Source of the DNA: Maribacter sp. ACAM166
GTDB taxonomy: Bacteria > Bacteroidota > Bacteroidia > Flavobacteriales > Flavobacteriaceae
NCBI RefSeq assembly: GCF_005771495.1
Contig: NZ_VAUW01000001.1
Location: 62,001-126,000, forward strand
Reading direction: 5' to 3'
DNA length: 64,000 bases
Both the position numbers and the translations under genes were made by a program. Below are positions 54,233 to 63,212 of this stretch, one piece after another. A model generated the notes under the pieces. That model saw only the letters and a program-made list of their open reading frames with translations, was not told where the DNA came from and ran no database searches. Positions within the stretch are counted from its first letter, which is position 1; each line of letters opens with the position of its first letter.

Positions 54233-55300
54233 TTACTGACTAAGATTTCGCTTTAGAAAATGGATGAAATTACCGTTCATTATATTTTCAACATCCTGCT
54301 GGGAGTACCCTCTATTTTTTAATAAATCAGGAACCTTTTGAAGGTCGGCAATGGTGTCTAAATCTGCAGGGCCTTGTTCATTTCCAAAACCACCATCTAA
54401 ATCAGAACCTATCCCAACATGATCAGTATTACCTGCCAATTGGCATATATGGTCGATGTTATCTAGCATTTTTTCTAGGCTGACACCAGCAGAAGTAGGC
54501 GTTGAAACACCTCGTTCCCAATTCGGAACCATCATCCAAGCATCTAAAACTACCCCGACTACTCCTTTTCGTGCTATAATTTCCTTCAATTGCTCATCGG
54601 TAAATTGCCTATGGTGGTCAACCAAGGTTCTGCAATTGTTATGACTAGCCCATAGAGGTCCGTCATAATTCACCATGGTTTCCCAAAAACTGAGATCACA
54701 TAAATGGGTCACATCAAGTATAAGTCCCAATCGTTGTATTTCCTTTAAAAGCTCTCTTCCCTTTACACCAATTCCACCTGAAGAATTGGTGCCGTGAGCA
54801 TAGGTGCCTGGTCCGTAATGAGCAGGACCAATAGCTCGTAGACCTTGGTCGAAAGATTTTTGTAAGTAGGAAATGTCAATAATAGAATCTGCCCCTTCAA
54901 GGCTCATCAAATAACCTATCGGTTTTTTTTCTTGGTCAGATTTCCAAAGTTCTAAGTGGGCTTCTAATTGTGTGCCGTTCGTAATCTGCACCATTTCGCC
55001 TAAATCTTCCATGCTTTTATACCAAGCCAATTGGCCTTGTGTGTGTGCCCATGCCTGTTGTGCTGAGTTCCATCCTGGTAGGGGATTAGTCTTGTGGACA
55101 TAGCGGGCAATTTGGGTGGCCATACAAAGTCCGATATTGCCTTTTCTCATGGCATCTAAAGAAACGGTATTGTTGCCACGGTCAGGCTTATCAGTTAAAC
55201 CCTGTTCACTTTTTCTTATCTCCTCTACGGGCCATGTGAGGTCTCGGTTCCATTCCATAGCATTCATGGAAAGGTCTAAATGGGCATCAAATATGAACAT
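54233..55300 (-). CDS. Membrane-dipeptidase-type (M19) metallopeptidase
   Basis: 355 residues from the Met at 55300 (MFIFDAHLDLSMNAMEWNRD), 2 bp after the preceding stop; the longer frame from 55342 would overlap the aldolase gene by 40 bp. Zinc ligands: DAHLD near the start, the Glu of MSLEGADSI, THLCDL, and SHNNCRTLVDHHRQ. The C-terminal motif is GIGSDLDGGFG. M19 enzymes cleave dipeptides, often with a D-residue at the second position. It has no signal peptide, so it acts in the cytoplasm, releasing amino acids for the neighbouring D-amino-acid enzymes. Confidence 0.92.
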   Translation of the reverse strand: MFIFDAHLDLSMNAMEWNRDLTWPVEEIRKSEQGLTDKPDRGNNTVSLDAMRKGNIGLCMATQIARYVHKTNPLPGWNSAQQAWAHTQGQLAWYKSMEDLGEMVQITNGTQLEAHLELWKSDQEKKPIGYLMSLEGADSIIDISYLQKSFDQGLRAIGPAHYGPGTYAHGTNSSGGIGVKGRELLKEIQRLGLILDVTHLCDLSFWETMVNYDGPLWASHNNCRTLVDHHRQFTDEQLKEIIARKGVVGVVLDAWMMVPNWERGVSTPTSAGVSLEKMLDNIDHICQLAGNTDHVGIGSDLDGGFGNEQGPADLDTIADLQKVPDLLKNRGYSQQDVENIMNGNFIHFLKRNLSQ

Positions 55301-55302
55301 GC

Positions 55303-56415
55303 TTAAACGGTTAATTTTTGATTTCTGGCAGTTACTTTCCAATGGTCAGTAACATTGCCATCTTTTATTACGGTAAGGGTGTCGTACTTTGCAACGGTTG
55401 GGCAAATATGTTTTGGTATTGCGTAATGAACATCACCAACTTCAGGGATGTTTATGTCATCATATTCTACCACTAAATGCTCCTCAGACTGACTAATTTG
55501 CCTACTATGATTTAAGTCTAAAAATTCAATCCTTGGAAAAGGCATCTCTGGTGCAATTGATTTATGGCCCAAATCGAAACATAGAATTCCTGTTGCAGGT
55601 TTACTTACTATTCGGGTCAATAAAACAGCGGCAGGTAAAAACCCCATTTCGGGAAATTGGGCACCATAACCTATATCCCACAATAGTGTTGTACCAGGGC
55701 TAGCATCTACATCTTTCCGTTTACAATGGAAAGGAAATGTAGGAGAGCCGCCGGCGATAATTTTAGGGCTGGGTATACCTTGGTCTTCAATATTCTTCTT
55801 CAATAATTCGACTGTTTTAAAGGCAGCGTTACAATCTTCTTCTCTTACTACTGGGTTGGAATTCCTTAAATGGCCGTCATATACATGTAGGCCTTGAGCA
55901 ATCAAATAGGGGTGTTTATGTATTTGAATATACAATTCCAAAGCTTTCCTATCAGGTGAAATACCTGTTCTATTCATACCGTTATTAATATCCACCCAAA
56001 GGTGAATTTTAGTAGTACTGGCTTTGGCTATAGCTCCTAAAATAGAAAGTATCTTTTCATTATCGACTACTGTAGAAAATTTCGAATTGGGGTATTTTTT
56101 TACTAGTTCTAGAAACCGATGGATATTCGGGCCAATAGGTTGCATAGCCAACAAAATATCAGGTGCATTACAATCCCCTAACAGTTCAGCCTCAGCAATG
56201 GTAGCGCATTTGAATTTTTTAATTCCTCGCTCCATCTGCATGTTGATGATATTGGCGTTTTTATAGGTTTTCACATGAGGGCGTAACCGGTTTACATCGC
56301 CTATCATTGAAATCATCAGGTCAATGTTATGTTGAATTCTATCAGGATATACCAATAAAGAAGGAGATATAACTTCCTCTGGATGATTTAAAGAATACCA
56401 ATTTTTGTTTTGCAT
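55303..56415 (-). CDS. D-threonine aldolase / D-serine dehydratase-like PLP enzyme
   Basis: 370 residues. Alanine-racemase-type barrel with the PLP lysine in RLRPHVKTYKNANI at about 43-57. The C-terminal DSD1-like domain holds the metal-binding HCKRKD region (FPFHCKRKD...) and the GHKSIAPEMPFPR motif. The family cleaves D-threonine to glycine and acetaldehyde or deaminates D-serine; the exact reaction cannot be separated by eye. Between RidA (6 bp upstream) and the dipeptidase (2 bp downstream), it is the core of a D-amino-acid catabolic operon. Confidence 0.88.
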   Translation of the reverse strand: MQNKNWYSLNHPEEVISPSLLVYPDRIQHNIDLMISMIGDVNRLRPHVKTYKNANIINMQMERGIKKFKCATIAEAELLGDCNAPDILLAMQPIGPNIHRFLELVKKYPNSKFSTVVDNEKILSILGAIAKASTTKIHLWVDINNGMNRTGISPDRKALELYIQIHKHPYLIAQGLHVYDGHLRNSNPVVREEDCNAAFKTVELLKKNIEDQGIPSPKIIAGGSPTFPFHCKRKDVDASPGTTLLWDIGYGAQFPEMGFLPAAVLLTRIVSKPATGILCFDLGHKSIAPEMPFPRIEFLDLNHSRQISQSEEHLVVEYDDINIPEVGDVHYAIPKHICPTVAKYDTLTVIKDGNVTDHWKVTARNQKLTV

Positions 56416-56421
56416 AGGTAG

Positions 56422-56889
56422 TTAGTGATGTAATTCAAAATGAGCTTCAATTTCAACAGGAATGCCACCAGGCAGAATCATACCAACAGCACTACGAACA
56501 CCTACACCATTTTCTGGGCCGAAAATATCTGCCATAAGTTCACTGAAACCATTGATGACCAAGGGGTGTTGTCCAAAATCTGGTGTAGAATTAACCATGC
56601 CTAAGGTTTTGACAATCCTTTTAATTTTATCGATATCTCCAAAATGAGTTTGTATCGTAGCTAACATAGTGAGTGCGACTTGCCTTGCGGCTCTTTTAGC
56701 CTCTTCCATATCCATGTCATAACCTGCACGGCCAATAATTAAGGAGCCATCATTGTTCATAGGACCCTGACCCGAAATATATAAAAAATGATCTACGACC
56801 AATACAGGTTTGTATAATCCTGCTGGAGGTGGTGCTGGAGGTAAAACCAGACCCAACTCTTTAATTCTTTCTGAAGGTTTCTTTTTCAT
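56422..56889 (-). CDS. RidA-family enamine/imine deaminase
   Basis: 155 residues, with an N-terminal extension of about 25 residues (PSERIKELGLVLPPAPPPAG) relative to E. coli RidA. The active-site region VRSAVGMILPGGIPVEIEAH keeps the Arg of the family, and the SGQGPMNNDG stretch corresponds to the substrate-pocket loop. RidA proteins hydrolyse reactive 2-aminoacrylate released by PLP enzymes, which fits a serine/threonine dehydratase-like partner in the next gene. 13 bp after the permease gene. Confidence 0.92.
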   Translation of the reverse strand: MKKKPSERIKELGLVLPPAPPPAGLYKPVLVVDHFLYISGQGPMNNDGSLIIGRAGYDMDMEEAKRAARQVALTMLATIQTHFGDIDKIKRIVKTLGMVNSTPDFGQHPLVINGFSELMADIFGPENGVGVRSAVGMILPGGIPVEIEAHFELHH

Positions 56890-56902
56890 AATAATCTAGA
56901 TT

Positions 56903-58219
56903 TTATATAAAAATATTAATAACTAAAACACCAACTAGGCCCATAACACCAACTGTAGTTTCCATAACGGTCCAGCTTTTTAAGGTGTCCTTGATAGAAA
57001 GATTAAAATATTCTTTGAATAGCCAAAATCCGCTGTCATTTACATGAGATAACATTAAACTTCCAGAACCAATTGCCAGTACCATTAATTCTGGACTAAC
57101 ACCAGTTCCATGAACAAGTGGCAATACAATGCCTGCTGCGGTTAAGCCAGCAACCGTGGCGGATCCAACACAAACCCGTATAACAGTAGCGATTAGCCAT
57201 GCCAAAATTAATGGAGAGATAGAAGACTCTTGTAGCATTGCACCAATATACTCACTTACACCACTATCAATAAGAACTTGTTTTAAGGCACCAGAACCAG
57301 CTATGATTAATAATACCATGGTAATTCCCGTAATTGCACTTCCCACAGAATCCATTACCTCTTTCATTTTTTTACCACGACCTAAGCCTAGAGTATAGAT
57401 AGCCACCAAAACGGAAATAAGCATAGCTATCGCCGGATTACCAATGAAAATCAAAGTTTTCTTAAGGAAGAAAGTATCTGGTAGAGCGAATTCTGCTAGT
57501 GCAGCAGTAGCAATTAGGATAACAGGCAAAAGTGCACTAATAATGCTGTTTGCCATACTAGGCATTTCTTCTTCCTTTAAAATAACCGGATTTAAAAATT
57601 CTTTAAGTGGAGTAGCGTTGATTCCTTTCAGGGTTCTGGAAAGTAATGGTCCCGCAACGATTATGGCTGGTATGGCTACCAGTATTCCGTATAATAATGT
57701 TTTACCAATATCTGCATTAAAAGTGGCTGCAATAGCTGTTGGTGCAGGATGTGGAGGTAAATAGCCGTGTGTTACCGATAAAGCCGCCAACATGGGCAAG
57801 CCTACATATAAAAGTGGTAGACCTGTTGCTGCAGCAATCGTAAAGACCAAGGGAACCAAAATTACAAATCCAACGGAATAAAACATAGGGATACCTACAA
57901 TAAATCCCGTGAGAACAACTGCCCATTGAATATTCTTTTTTCCAAATTTTTGAACCAATTTTGTTGTGATACGTTGTGCCGCTCCACTATCTGCAACTAG
58001 CTTACCTAACATGGCTCCAAGGCCCAAAATGATAACAAGGAAGCCGAGTATATTACCAATTCCTTTTTGAATGGAGTCCACCACCGATAAAGGTTCCATG
58101 CCTTCTGCAATACCAACGAATAACGAGACAATGATAAAAGTGATAAATGCATTCAGTTTGAACCGAGCAATTAGAACAAATAGGAGTAATATTCCTAAAA
58201 TGACAATGAATAAAGGCAT
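56903..58219 (-). CDS. GntP-family gluconate/D-amino-acid:H+ symporter
   Basis: 438 residues from Met at 58219 (MPLFIVILGILLLFVLIARF); a longer frame from 58276 adds a polar segment and is rejected. About 12-14 membrane segments. Family motifs LGAMLGKLVADSGAAQRI, YLPPHPAPTAIA and GSGSLMLSHVNDSGFWLFKEY are present. GntP members carry gluconate, D-serine (DsdX) or related acids. The operon context favours a D-amino acid rather than gluconate, since no gluconate kinase is near. First gene of the operon, with two inverted repeats upstream. Confidence 0.9.
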   Translation of the reverse strand: MPLFIVILGILLLFVLIARFKLNAFITFIIVSLFVGIAEGMEPLSVVDSIQKGIGNILGFLVIILGLGAMLGKLVADSGAAQRITTKLVQKFGKKNIQWAVVLTGFIVGIPMFYSVGFVILVPLVFTIAAATGLPLLYVGLPMLAALSVTHGYLPPHPAPTAIAATFNADIGKTLLYGILVAIPAIIVAGPLLSRTLKGINATPLKEFLNPVILKEEEMPSMANSIISALLPVILIATAALAEFALPDTFFLKKTLIFIGNPAIAMLISVLVAIYTLGLGRGKKMKEVMDSVGSAITGITMVLLIIAGSGALKQVLIDSGVSEYIGAMLQESSISPLILAWLIATVIRVCVGSATVAGLTAAGIVLPLVHGTGVSPELMVLAIGSGSLMLSHVNDSGFWLFKEYFNLSIKDTLKSWTVMETTVGVMGLVGVLVINIFI

Positions 58220-58263
58220 AGATTGGTTTTGTTGGATACGTTGAATAGCTAAATATACCATAA

Positions 58264-58308
58264 AAAATAGGCTCACGGTATTTTATAGAAACACGATGAG
58301 CCTATTTT
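58264..58308. promoter_or_regulatory. Inverted repeat upstream of GntP operon (leader side)
   Basis: AAAATAGGCTCA and TGAGCCTATTTT are exact complements of 12 bp, with 21 bp between. It lies 45 bp upstream of the permease start, probably in the transcript leader. It could be an operator or a terminator for the upstream gene; read on the minus strand the distal arm ends in TTTTTT, so a terminator function is quite possible. Confidence 0.6.
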
Positions 58309-58344
58309 AATTTAAGTTTTGAAATTAGAATCAAAACTTAAATT
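58309..58344. promoter_or_regulatory. Perfect 14-bp palindrome upstream of the GntP operon
   Basis: AATTTAAGTTTTGA and TCAAAACTTAAATT flank AATTAGAA, a perfect 14+14 bp inverted repeat. Adjacent to the first repeat. AT content is too high for a good terminator stem and there is no T-run, so a protein-binding site is more likely. No local regulator gene is present. Confidence 0.55.
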
Positions 58345-58565
58345 AATAGAGTAATAATGTTTGATTAAACAAGTACTAAAAAATAGGGAAGCAATAGCCA
58401 AAATGTGAGTCGAAAAATGAACAGACCAAATAATTTGATGCTTCACAATTCTAACACTTTATGAAATGCATAAAACAGATTTTGAACACCTCTTAATAAT
58501 ATAAGACTGAATGTGAGATTTGTATTAAAGGAATTTTTTCTATGAGCTTATTAAGCGTTTGCATA

Positions 58566-59465
58566 CTATTTTTTTGCTATATAGTCTTCCAATTTCTGTG
58601 GCCCCTCCAACAAAATTCGAACTACACGTAGCGTACCATCATCGGTGGTATTGATTTGCCATTTTATTAATGAGATATTACCTTGTTCAATTTCTATTCC
58701 TGTGATACTCCTTGGGTGAACACAACTACCATCATTAAACATAGGTATATCGCCAGGCTCAGGAAAACGAGGTCTATGGGTATGACCAACGACAGTTACT
58801 TTTAAATTGTTTTTAAGTATCCATTTCTTTATCCGCCGTTCCACTTTTATAAGTTCGGTGTAATTTTTTGCTGGTGATGTTGGATCGGCAATACCCCAAA
58901 CTTGCAGGGGTTTCCAAAGTACCCGTACCAGAAATCTTCCCCAACGCCAGAAGGTGTAATTCCACCAATCTGCTTGATGGCCGTGCGTTAGAAAAATTTC
59001 TTGTTGAGTTTTTGAATGTTTTAATATTAATGCCTCATTATATTTAATGCCCTCAAAGAGTGCCTTGTCTTTATCATCTATAGGTTCAAAGTAGCTAGAT
59101 AGATGCTTCTTTACATAGTCTTCATCTTTATAAACCATATCATGGTTACCCCAAATCATATGAAGTCTATGTTCTAAATGAAATTGCTTTAAAAGTTGAA
59201 AAATATTCTTATGGGCTTCAAAGATAGATTCGAAATGAATGTTTTCCCATAATTCATCACCATCCCCAAGTTCACAGTATTGAAATCCTTCTGAAAAGTA
59301 AAATTTAAGAGCGTGAAAATAGATGTTTCGGTTGTTGGCGAATTCATCGGCAAAACTGTTATCACCCCTATGACAATCACTAAAGAGAATGAATTTTGAG
59401 GTGTTGTCAAATGCAATGACCTTGGCATTGTTATAAGCTCTAGAGAGTCTACTATCCGATGACAT
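58566..59465 (-). CDS. Calcineurin-like metallophosphoesterase
   Basis: 299 residues, no signal peptide. Metal-binding motifs in order: FSDCHRGD (about 28-35), ELGDGDELW, IWGNHD (about 104-109), LTHGHQADWW, VVGHTHRPRFP. All dimetal ligands are present. The substrate is not evident; candidates include UDP-diacylglucosamine or protein phosphates. The central FWRWGRFLVRVLWKPLQV stretch is basic and aromatic and might contact the membrane. It is the only gene of its transcript before the 346-bp gap. Confidence 0.88.
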   Translation of the reverse strand: MSSDSRLSRAYNNAKVIAFDNTSKFILFSDCHRGDNSFADEFANNRNIYFHALKFYFSEGFQYCELGDGDELWENIHFESIFEAHKNIFQLLKQFHLEHRLHMIWGNHDMVYKDEDYVKKHLSSYFEPIDDKDKALFEGIKYNEALILKHSKTQQEIFLTHGHQADWWNYTFWRWGRFLVRVLWKPLQVWGIADPTSPAKNYTELIKVERRIKKWILKNNLKVTVVGHTHRPRFPEPGDIPMFNDGSCVHPRSITGIEIEQGNISLIKWQINTTDDGTLRVVRILLEGPQKLEDYIAKK

Positions 59466-59577
59466 GTGCTATTTTTTGTTAAATATCCGAAAATCCCGCT
59501 GACCATAGGGGGTAGAGGCACTAAAATAACAGGTATTGTTTTGTAACTTTATAGCAAATTAGTAGACTAATTTACGT

Positions 59578-61950
59578 ATGAATCATCTCGAGAATAAGTT
59601 AATGCCCATTAAGCACTTCATTTGTTTTGATAAACTTCTAAAGAAGTATGAGAAACATTTGGAAAGTGGTGATTCATTTTTAGCTGAGACAGCGAAACGT
59701 ATAGTAGATGCACAAAGTGGTTATCCTGAATTGCGTGAAGGTTTTTCTGATTTAAGATTATTAGATAAATACAGAGAGGTAATAGACAATATTTTACAGG
59801 ATACCTTCACCGAAGCCTTAAGCTCAAATGAAATAAAAGTGGCTTCCTTACCATATACAGATGTTATTATTAAAACATCAAAACGTTTTAAGCAAATTAT
59901 AAAGGAAGCCGGAGATAATTTTGAACCAGAACTTCGAAATTCGGGCGAGGGTATGGATTATATCATGAGCTGTGTGGTAATACTAAACGTTCATTATGGT
60001 TTTGACCTAGATTTTAGTCGTCCATTTTTTTATGATATTCCAGATTCGCAAGGAGTGATGAGGCATTACCGTATATTGTATAATGCAGATTTTATTGATA
60101 TAATCCCTACAGAAAAAGCAAAGAAAATTACCCAAGAAGATGTAGAAGAATTATTGGAAAACCCATACGATGTAACTCTTTGGAAGGATAAAATTCCGCC
60201 AGAGAGCTTTATTTCCAAAGGTTTTGTTATTGCCAATATGTTCGACGTTTCTGCAGAACAGGCCATTTCTGATATAAAATCAAAACTGATTTCTAAAGAT
60301 AATTTACGTTCCGGTAAGTTCATGCAAGAGTTACAAGAAACGTTTAGATCGTTTTTTAGACTACCGAACATTAAGGTGGGTCTCGCTTCCTATAATGAGC
60401 ATAGAGAACAGTTTGAGGAAATTGTGGGTATGGGTTTTGAAAGTTTTTTATTAAATGGTGAAGAAACTAAAAAGTGTAGTACCGTGCTATGCCAGGCTTC
60501 TTTTAAAAAATTAATTAAAGATAACTCTTACTTTACGATTACAGATGTGGAGCGTTATTTCGAAATGTCTGGTGGAAGCGATCTTTATAAAGGTTTGAAA
60601 GAACAAGAAGTACAAAGCGCCATATTTGCCCCGATAGCCTATGACGGTAGACTTTTGGCAATATTGGAGGTGGTCTCTGAGAAAAAAGGTGTGCTCAACG
60701 GTGTAAATGCAAAGAAGTTAGATGACGTTATGCCTTTTATTGTATCTGCGGTGGTGCGTTCTAAAAATGAAGAAAATAATAGAATAGACGCTGTAATTCA
60801 GAATGAATGTACGTCTGTACATTCTTCTGTTTATTGGAAATTTAAAGAAGAAGCCAAAAGATTTATTGGTGATCAATTGGAAGGTGGGTCACCAACTTTT
60901 AGGGAAATTATCTTTAAGGATGTATACCCATTATTTGGGCAAATTGATATTAAGGATTCTTCGAAAGCAAGAAACTTAGCCATTCAACGTGATTTAATGA
61001 TTCAGCTTTCTGAAATTAATGACGTATTGACGATAGCCTATGGCAAATGGAATTTGCCGATTTATGAAGAGTTGATGTTTAGGGTGAACAATCACCTCGA
61101 AAGCATTAAAGAAATGCTGCACACCAATAGTGAACAGGCAATTTTCGACTTTGTTAATGATGAGATTTCTCCGGTATTCAAACATCTTAAAAAGGCTGAT
61201 AATTCTTTAGAAAAACATATTTTAGCATACGAGTCTAAAATTGATATAGGCACAGATTCATATTATGATCATAGAAAGAATTATGACGAAAGTGTTATGT
61301 TGATTAATAAGAAACTTTCTGCAGTAATTGATAAAAGACAGGAAAGTGCTCAAGAAATGTATCCGCATTTTTATGAACGTTATAAAACGGATGGTGTAGA
61401 GCATAACCTGTACATAGGAGCTTCTATCTCTGAAAATTTGGAGTACGACAATCTATATCTCAATAATCTTAGATTGTGGCAACTACAGGTTATGTGTGAG
61501 ATGGAGAATGTTCACTATGCGTTAAAATCAGAATTACCCGTTCCGTTAGATGCTACATCGTTAATATTGGTTTATAATACATCATTGTCAATTCGTTTTA
61601 GAATGGATGAAAAACAATTTGATGTTGATGGTACTTATAATGCGCGTTATGAGGTGATTAAAAAAAGAATAGATAAGTCTTACATAAAGGGAACCGAACA
61701 ACGATTGACACAGAAAGGAATGCTTTCCATAGTTTATTCTCAGAAAAAGGATGAGTTGGAATATTTACGATACATTAAATTTCTAAAATCAAAAGGTTGT
61801 TTTACCAATAAAATCGAAATCGTAGAATTAGAAGGGTTACAAGGTGTTTCTGGATTGAAGGCCATACGCGCAGAAATTCTATATAAGACGGACAAGGCAT
61901 CTGAAAATACCTACACGTATGACGATTTGATAGAGGCTCTAAAAGACTAG
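59578..61950 (+). CDS. Large cytoplasmic GAF-domain protein of unknown role
   Basis: 790 residues; Met9 (59602) is an alternative start. No signal peptide or membrane segment. A GAF-like domain is likely at about 265-395 (STVLCQASFKKLIKDNSYFTITDVER; QEVQSAIFAPIAYDGRLLAILEVVSEKKG). The regions before it (about 20-240) and after it (about 400-790) are mostly helical with no domain I can name. The GAF fold usually binds cyclic nucleotides or other small ligands. The gene is divergent from the metallophosphoesterase and its last 12 bp overlap the end of the convergent HD/Pycsar-type gene. Confidence 0.8.
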   Translation: MNHLENKLMPIKHFICFDKLLKKYEKHLESGDSFLAETAKRIVDAQSGYPELREGFSDLRLLDKYREVIDNILQDTFTEALSSNEIKVASLPYTDVIIKTSKRFKQIIKEAGDNFEPELRNSGEGMDYIMSCVVILNVHYGFDLDFSRPFFYDIPDSQGVMRHYRILYNADFIDIIPTEKAKKITQEDVEELLENPYDVTLWKDKIPPESFISKGFVIANMFDVSAEQAISDIKSKLISKDNLRSGKFMQELQETFRSFFRLPNIKVGLASYNEHREQFEEIVGMGFESFLLNGEETKKCSTVLCQASFKKLIKDNSYFTITDVERYFEMSGGSDLYKGLKEQEVQSAIFAPIAYDGRLLAILEVVSEKKGVLNGVNAKKLDDVMPFIVSAVVRSKNEENNRIDAVIQNECTSVHSSVYWKFKEEAKRFIGDQLEGGSPTFREIIFKDVYPLFGQIDIKDSSKARNLAIQRDLMIQLSEINDVLTIAYGKWNLPIYEELMFRVNNHLESIKEMLHTNSEQAIFDFVNDEISPVFKHLKKADNSLEKHILAYESKIDIGTDSYYDHRKNYDESVMLINKKLSAVIDKRQESAQEMYPHFYERYKTDGVEHNLYIGASISENLEYDNLYLNNLRLWQLQVMCEMENVHYALKSELPVPLDATSLILVYNTSLSIRFRMDEKQFDVDGTYNARYEVIKKRIDKSYIKGTEQRLTQKGMLSIVYSQKKDELEYLRYIKFLKSKGCFTNKIEIVELEGLQGVSGLKAIRAEILYKTDKASENTYTYDDLIEALKD

Positions 61951-63156
61951 CACCTGACTTAATAATTCCAGTTTACGCTCAGGGCCGAAAAATTTAAAGG
62001 ATATAGCAAAAGCGATAACAGATAATATCATACCAATCATGAAAATGGTATAAGTCCAACGTAAGAGTGTATATTTTCTATTTAACACGATACCAAGAAA
62101 ATAAAGGTCCTTAGTTAAAGAGGTATAGATATAGTCTTTGTCTTTAATCATTTCTTGAATTGCCCACTCATATTCTCCCAATTTCATTTTATGAAAATTA
62201 CCGAAGAACAATAGGTTTACATTTTTATTCTCAACATCTTCCTTGGTGAATTCACCACTGGTAACATTGGGCCTGGTCGCCAAAACAGCTAGGATCATTG
62301 AAACAATAGCAAATAACACGAATATTACCGTTGGGTAAATTAAGTAGTCATTTGATGGGTTATCTAATTTCGGTATTAGGTTTGACAATGCCAACGAGAT
62401 TATAATCGCATTTACAGACAATAAAATGTTTGCCTTTGTATCTGCAATATCACTTAGTGTAATGTGATTTTTTAAGGTTACCCTGTACAAAGTCTGTATA
62501 CCACGATCCGGACTTTCTCCCTTAAATTGGGCTTTGAGTCTTTCTTTTTTAGCGATCTTTTTCTCAGATTTTTTATCCTTGATTAATTTTCTCAGATTTT
62601 TATCCTTCTTTATAAGCCAGTGCTCTTTAGCGTAATCGGTATAATATTGATGATTGGTTCTAAATACTTGTATGTTTTCTTGTAGCCATTCTTTTTGGCT
62701 ATAATTTTTAACGCCTAATAATTTCAGTTCTTCTCGTAATAACTCTGTAGTTTCAATATAACTACTTTGCGCAAAGTGAGAGGAATCTGCATCTCGTATG
62801 ATTTTTTCCATTAAATTAGTAGGCTTGGTATTCCATTTTGTAGCCCGAATGCACCCTTTTATTTTCTCAATTTTGTCAAGGGTATAACCTACTTTCGTTA
62901 GGAATTTCTCAGCTATTTCACAACTACTTTCCTCATGGTCTTCAATACCTTTTGTGTAGCCAGTGTCATGTAGCCAGGCTACTAGCTCCAAAATCTCCTT
63001 TTCCTGATTTGATAGAGAACATGATTCCAATAATTCTTTAGTACTTTTAACAACTCGTTGTGTATGTCTTAGGTTGTGGTATAAAAAGTTCTTATCCAAA
63101 TGATTGGTAAGTAATTCAACCACAAACTGTTGTGTCTTATCTAAGATATCTGACAT
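61939..63156 (-). CDS. HD-domain phosphohydrolase fused to a Pycsar-effector-type membrane domain (PycTM)
   Basis: 405 residues. HD domain at about 18-190 with YHNLRHTQRV, AWLHDTGYTKG, DHEESS and IIRDADSSH, so metal ligands are intact. Then a charged, Lys-rich linker (about 185-215), and the PycTM/DUF5706 domain at about 220-395: LKNHITLSDIADTKANILLS, membrane segments about 245-262, 275-297 and 365-388, and FFGNFHKMKLGEYEWAIQEM between the last two. PycTM proteins respond to cyclic pyrimidine nucleotides by damaging the inner membrane in Pycsar anti-phage defence. No PycC cyclase is adjacent, so a defence role is not established; an HD hydrolase could degrade a nucleotide signal. Confidence 0.85.
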   Translation of the reverse strand: MSDILDKTQQFVVELLTNHLDKNFLYHNLRHTQRVVKSTKELLESCSLSNQEKEILELVAWLHDTGYTKGIEDHEESSCEIAEKFLTKVGYTLDKIEKIKGCIRATKWNTKPTNLMEKIIRDADSSHFAQSSYIETTELLREELKLLGVKNYSQKEWLQENIQVFRTNHQYYTDYAKEHWLIKKDKNLRKLIKDKKSEKKIAKKERLKAQFKGESPDRGIQTLYRVTLKNHITLSDIADTKANILLSVNAIIISLALSNLIPKLDNPSNDYLIYPTVIFVLFAIVSMILAVLATRPNVTSGEFTKEDVENKNVNLLFFGNFHKMKLGEYEWAIQEMIKDKDYIYTSLTKDLYFLGIVLNRKYTLLRWTYTIFMIGMILSVIAFAISFKFFGPERKLELLSQVLVF

Positions 63157-63212
63157 AGAAAAAATTGGTTAGAATTACCCAAATTACGAAAATTTAAAGG
63201 GGGTTTATTGCT

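Larger units (their letters stand above)
58220..58565. other. 346-bp intergenic region upstream of the GntP operon
   Basis: No gene. It contains two inverted repeats (58264-58308 and 58309-58344). From 58345 to 58565 the sequence is AT-rich and I see no hairpin, repeat or clear TAnnTTTG element. The stop of the metallophosphoesterase gene is at 58566. Confidence 0.6.
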
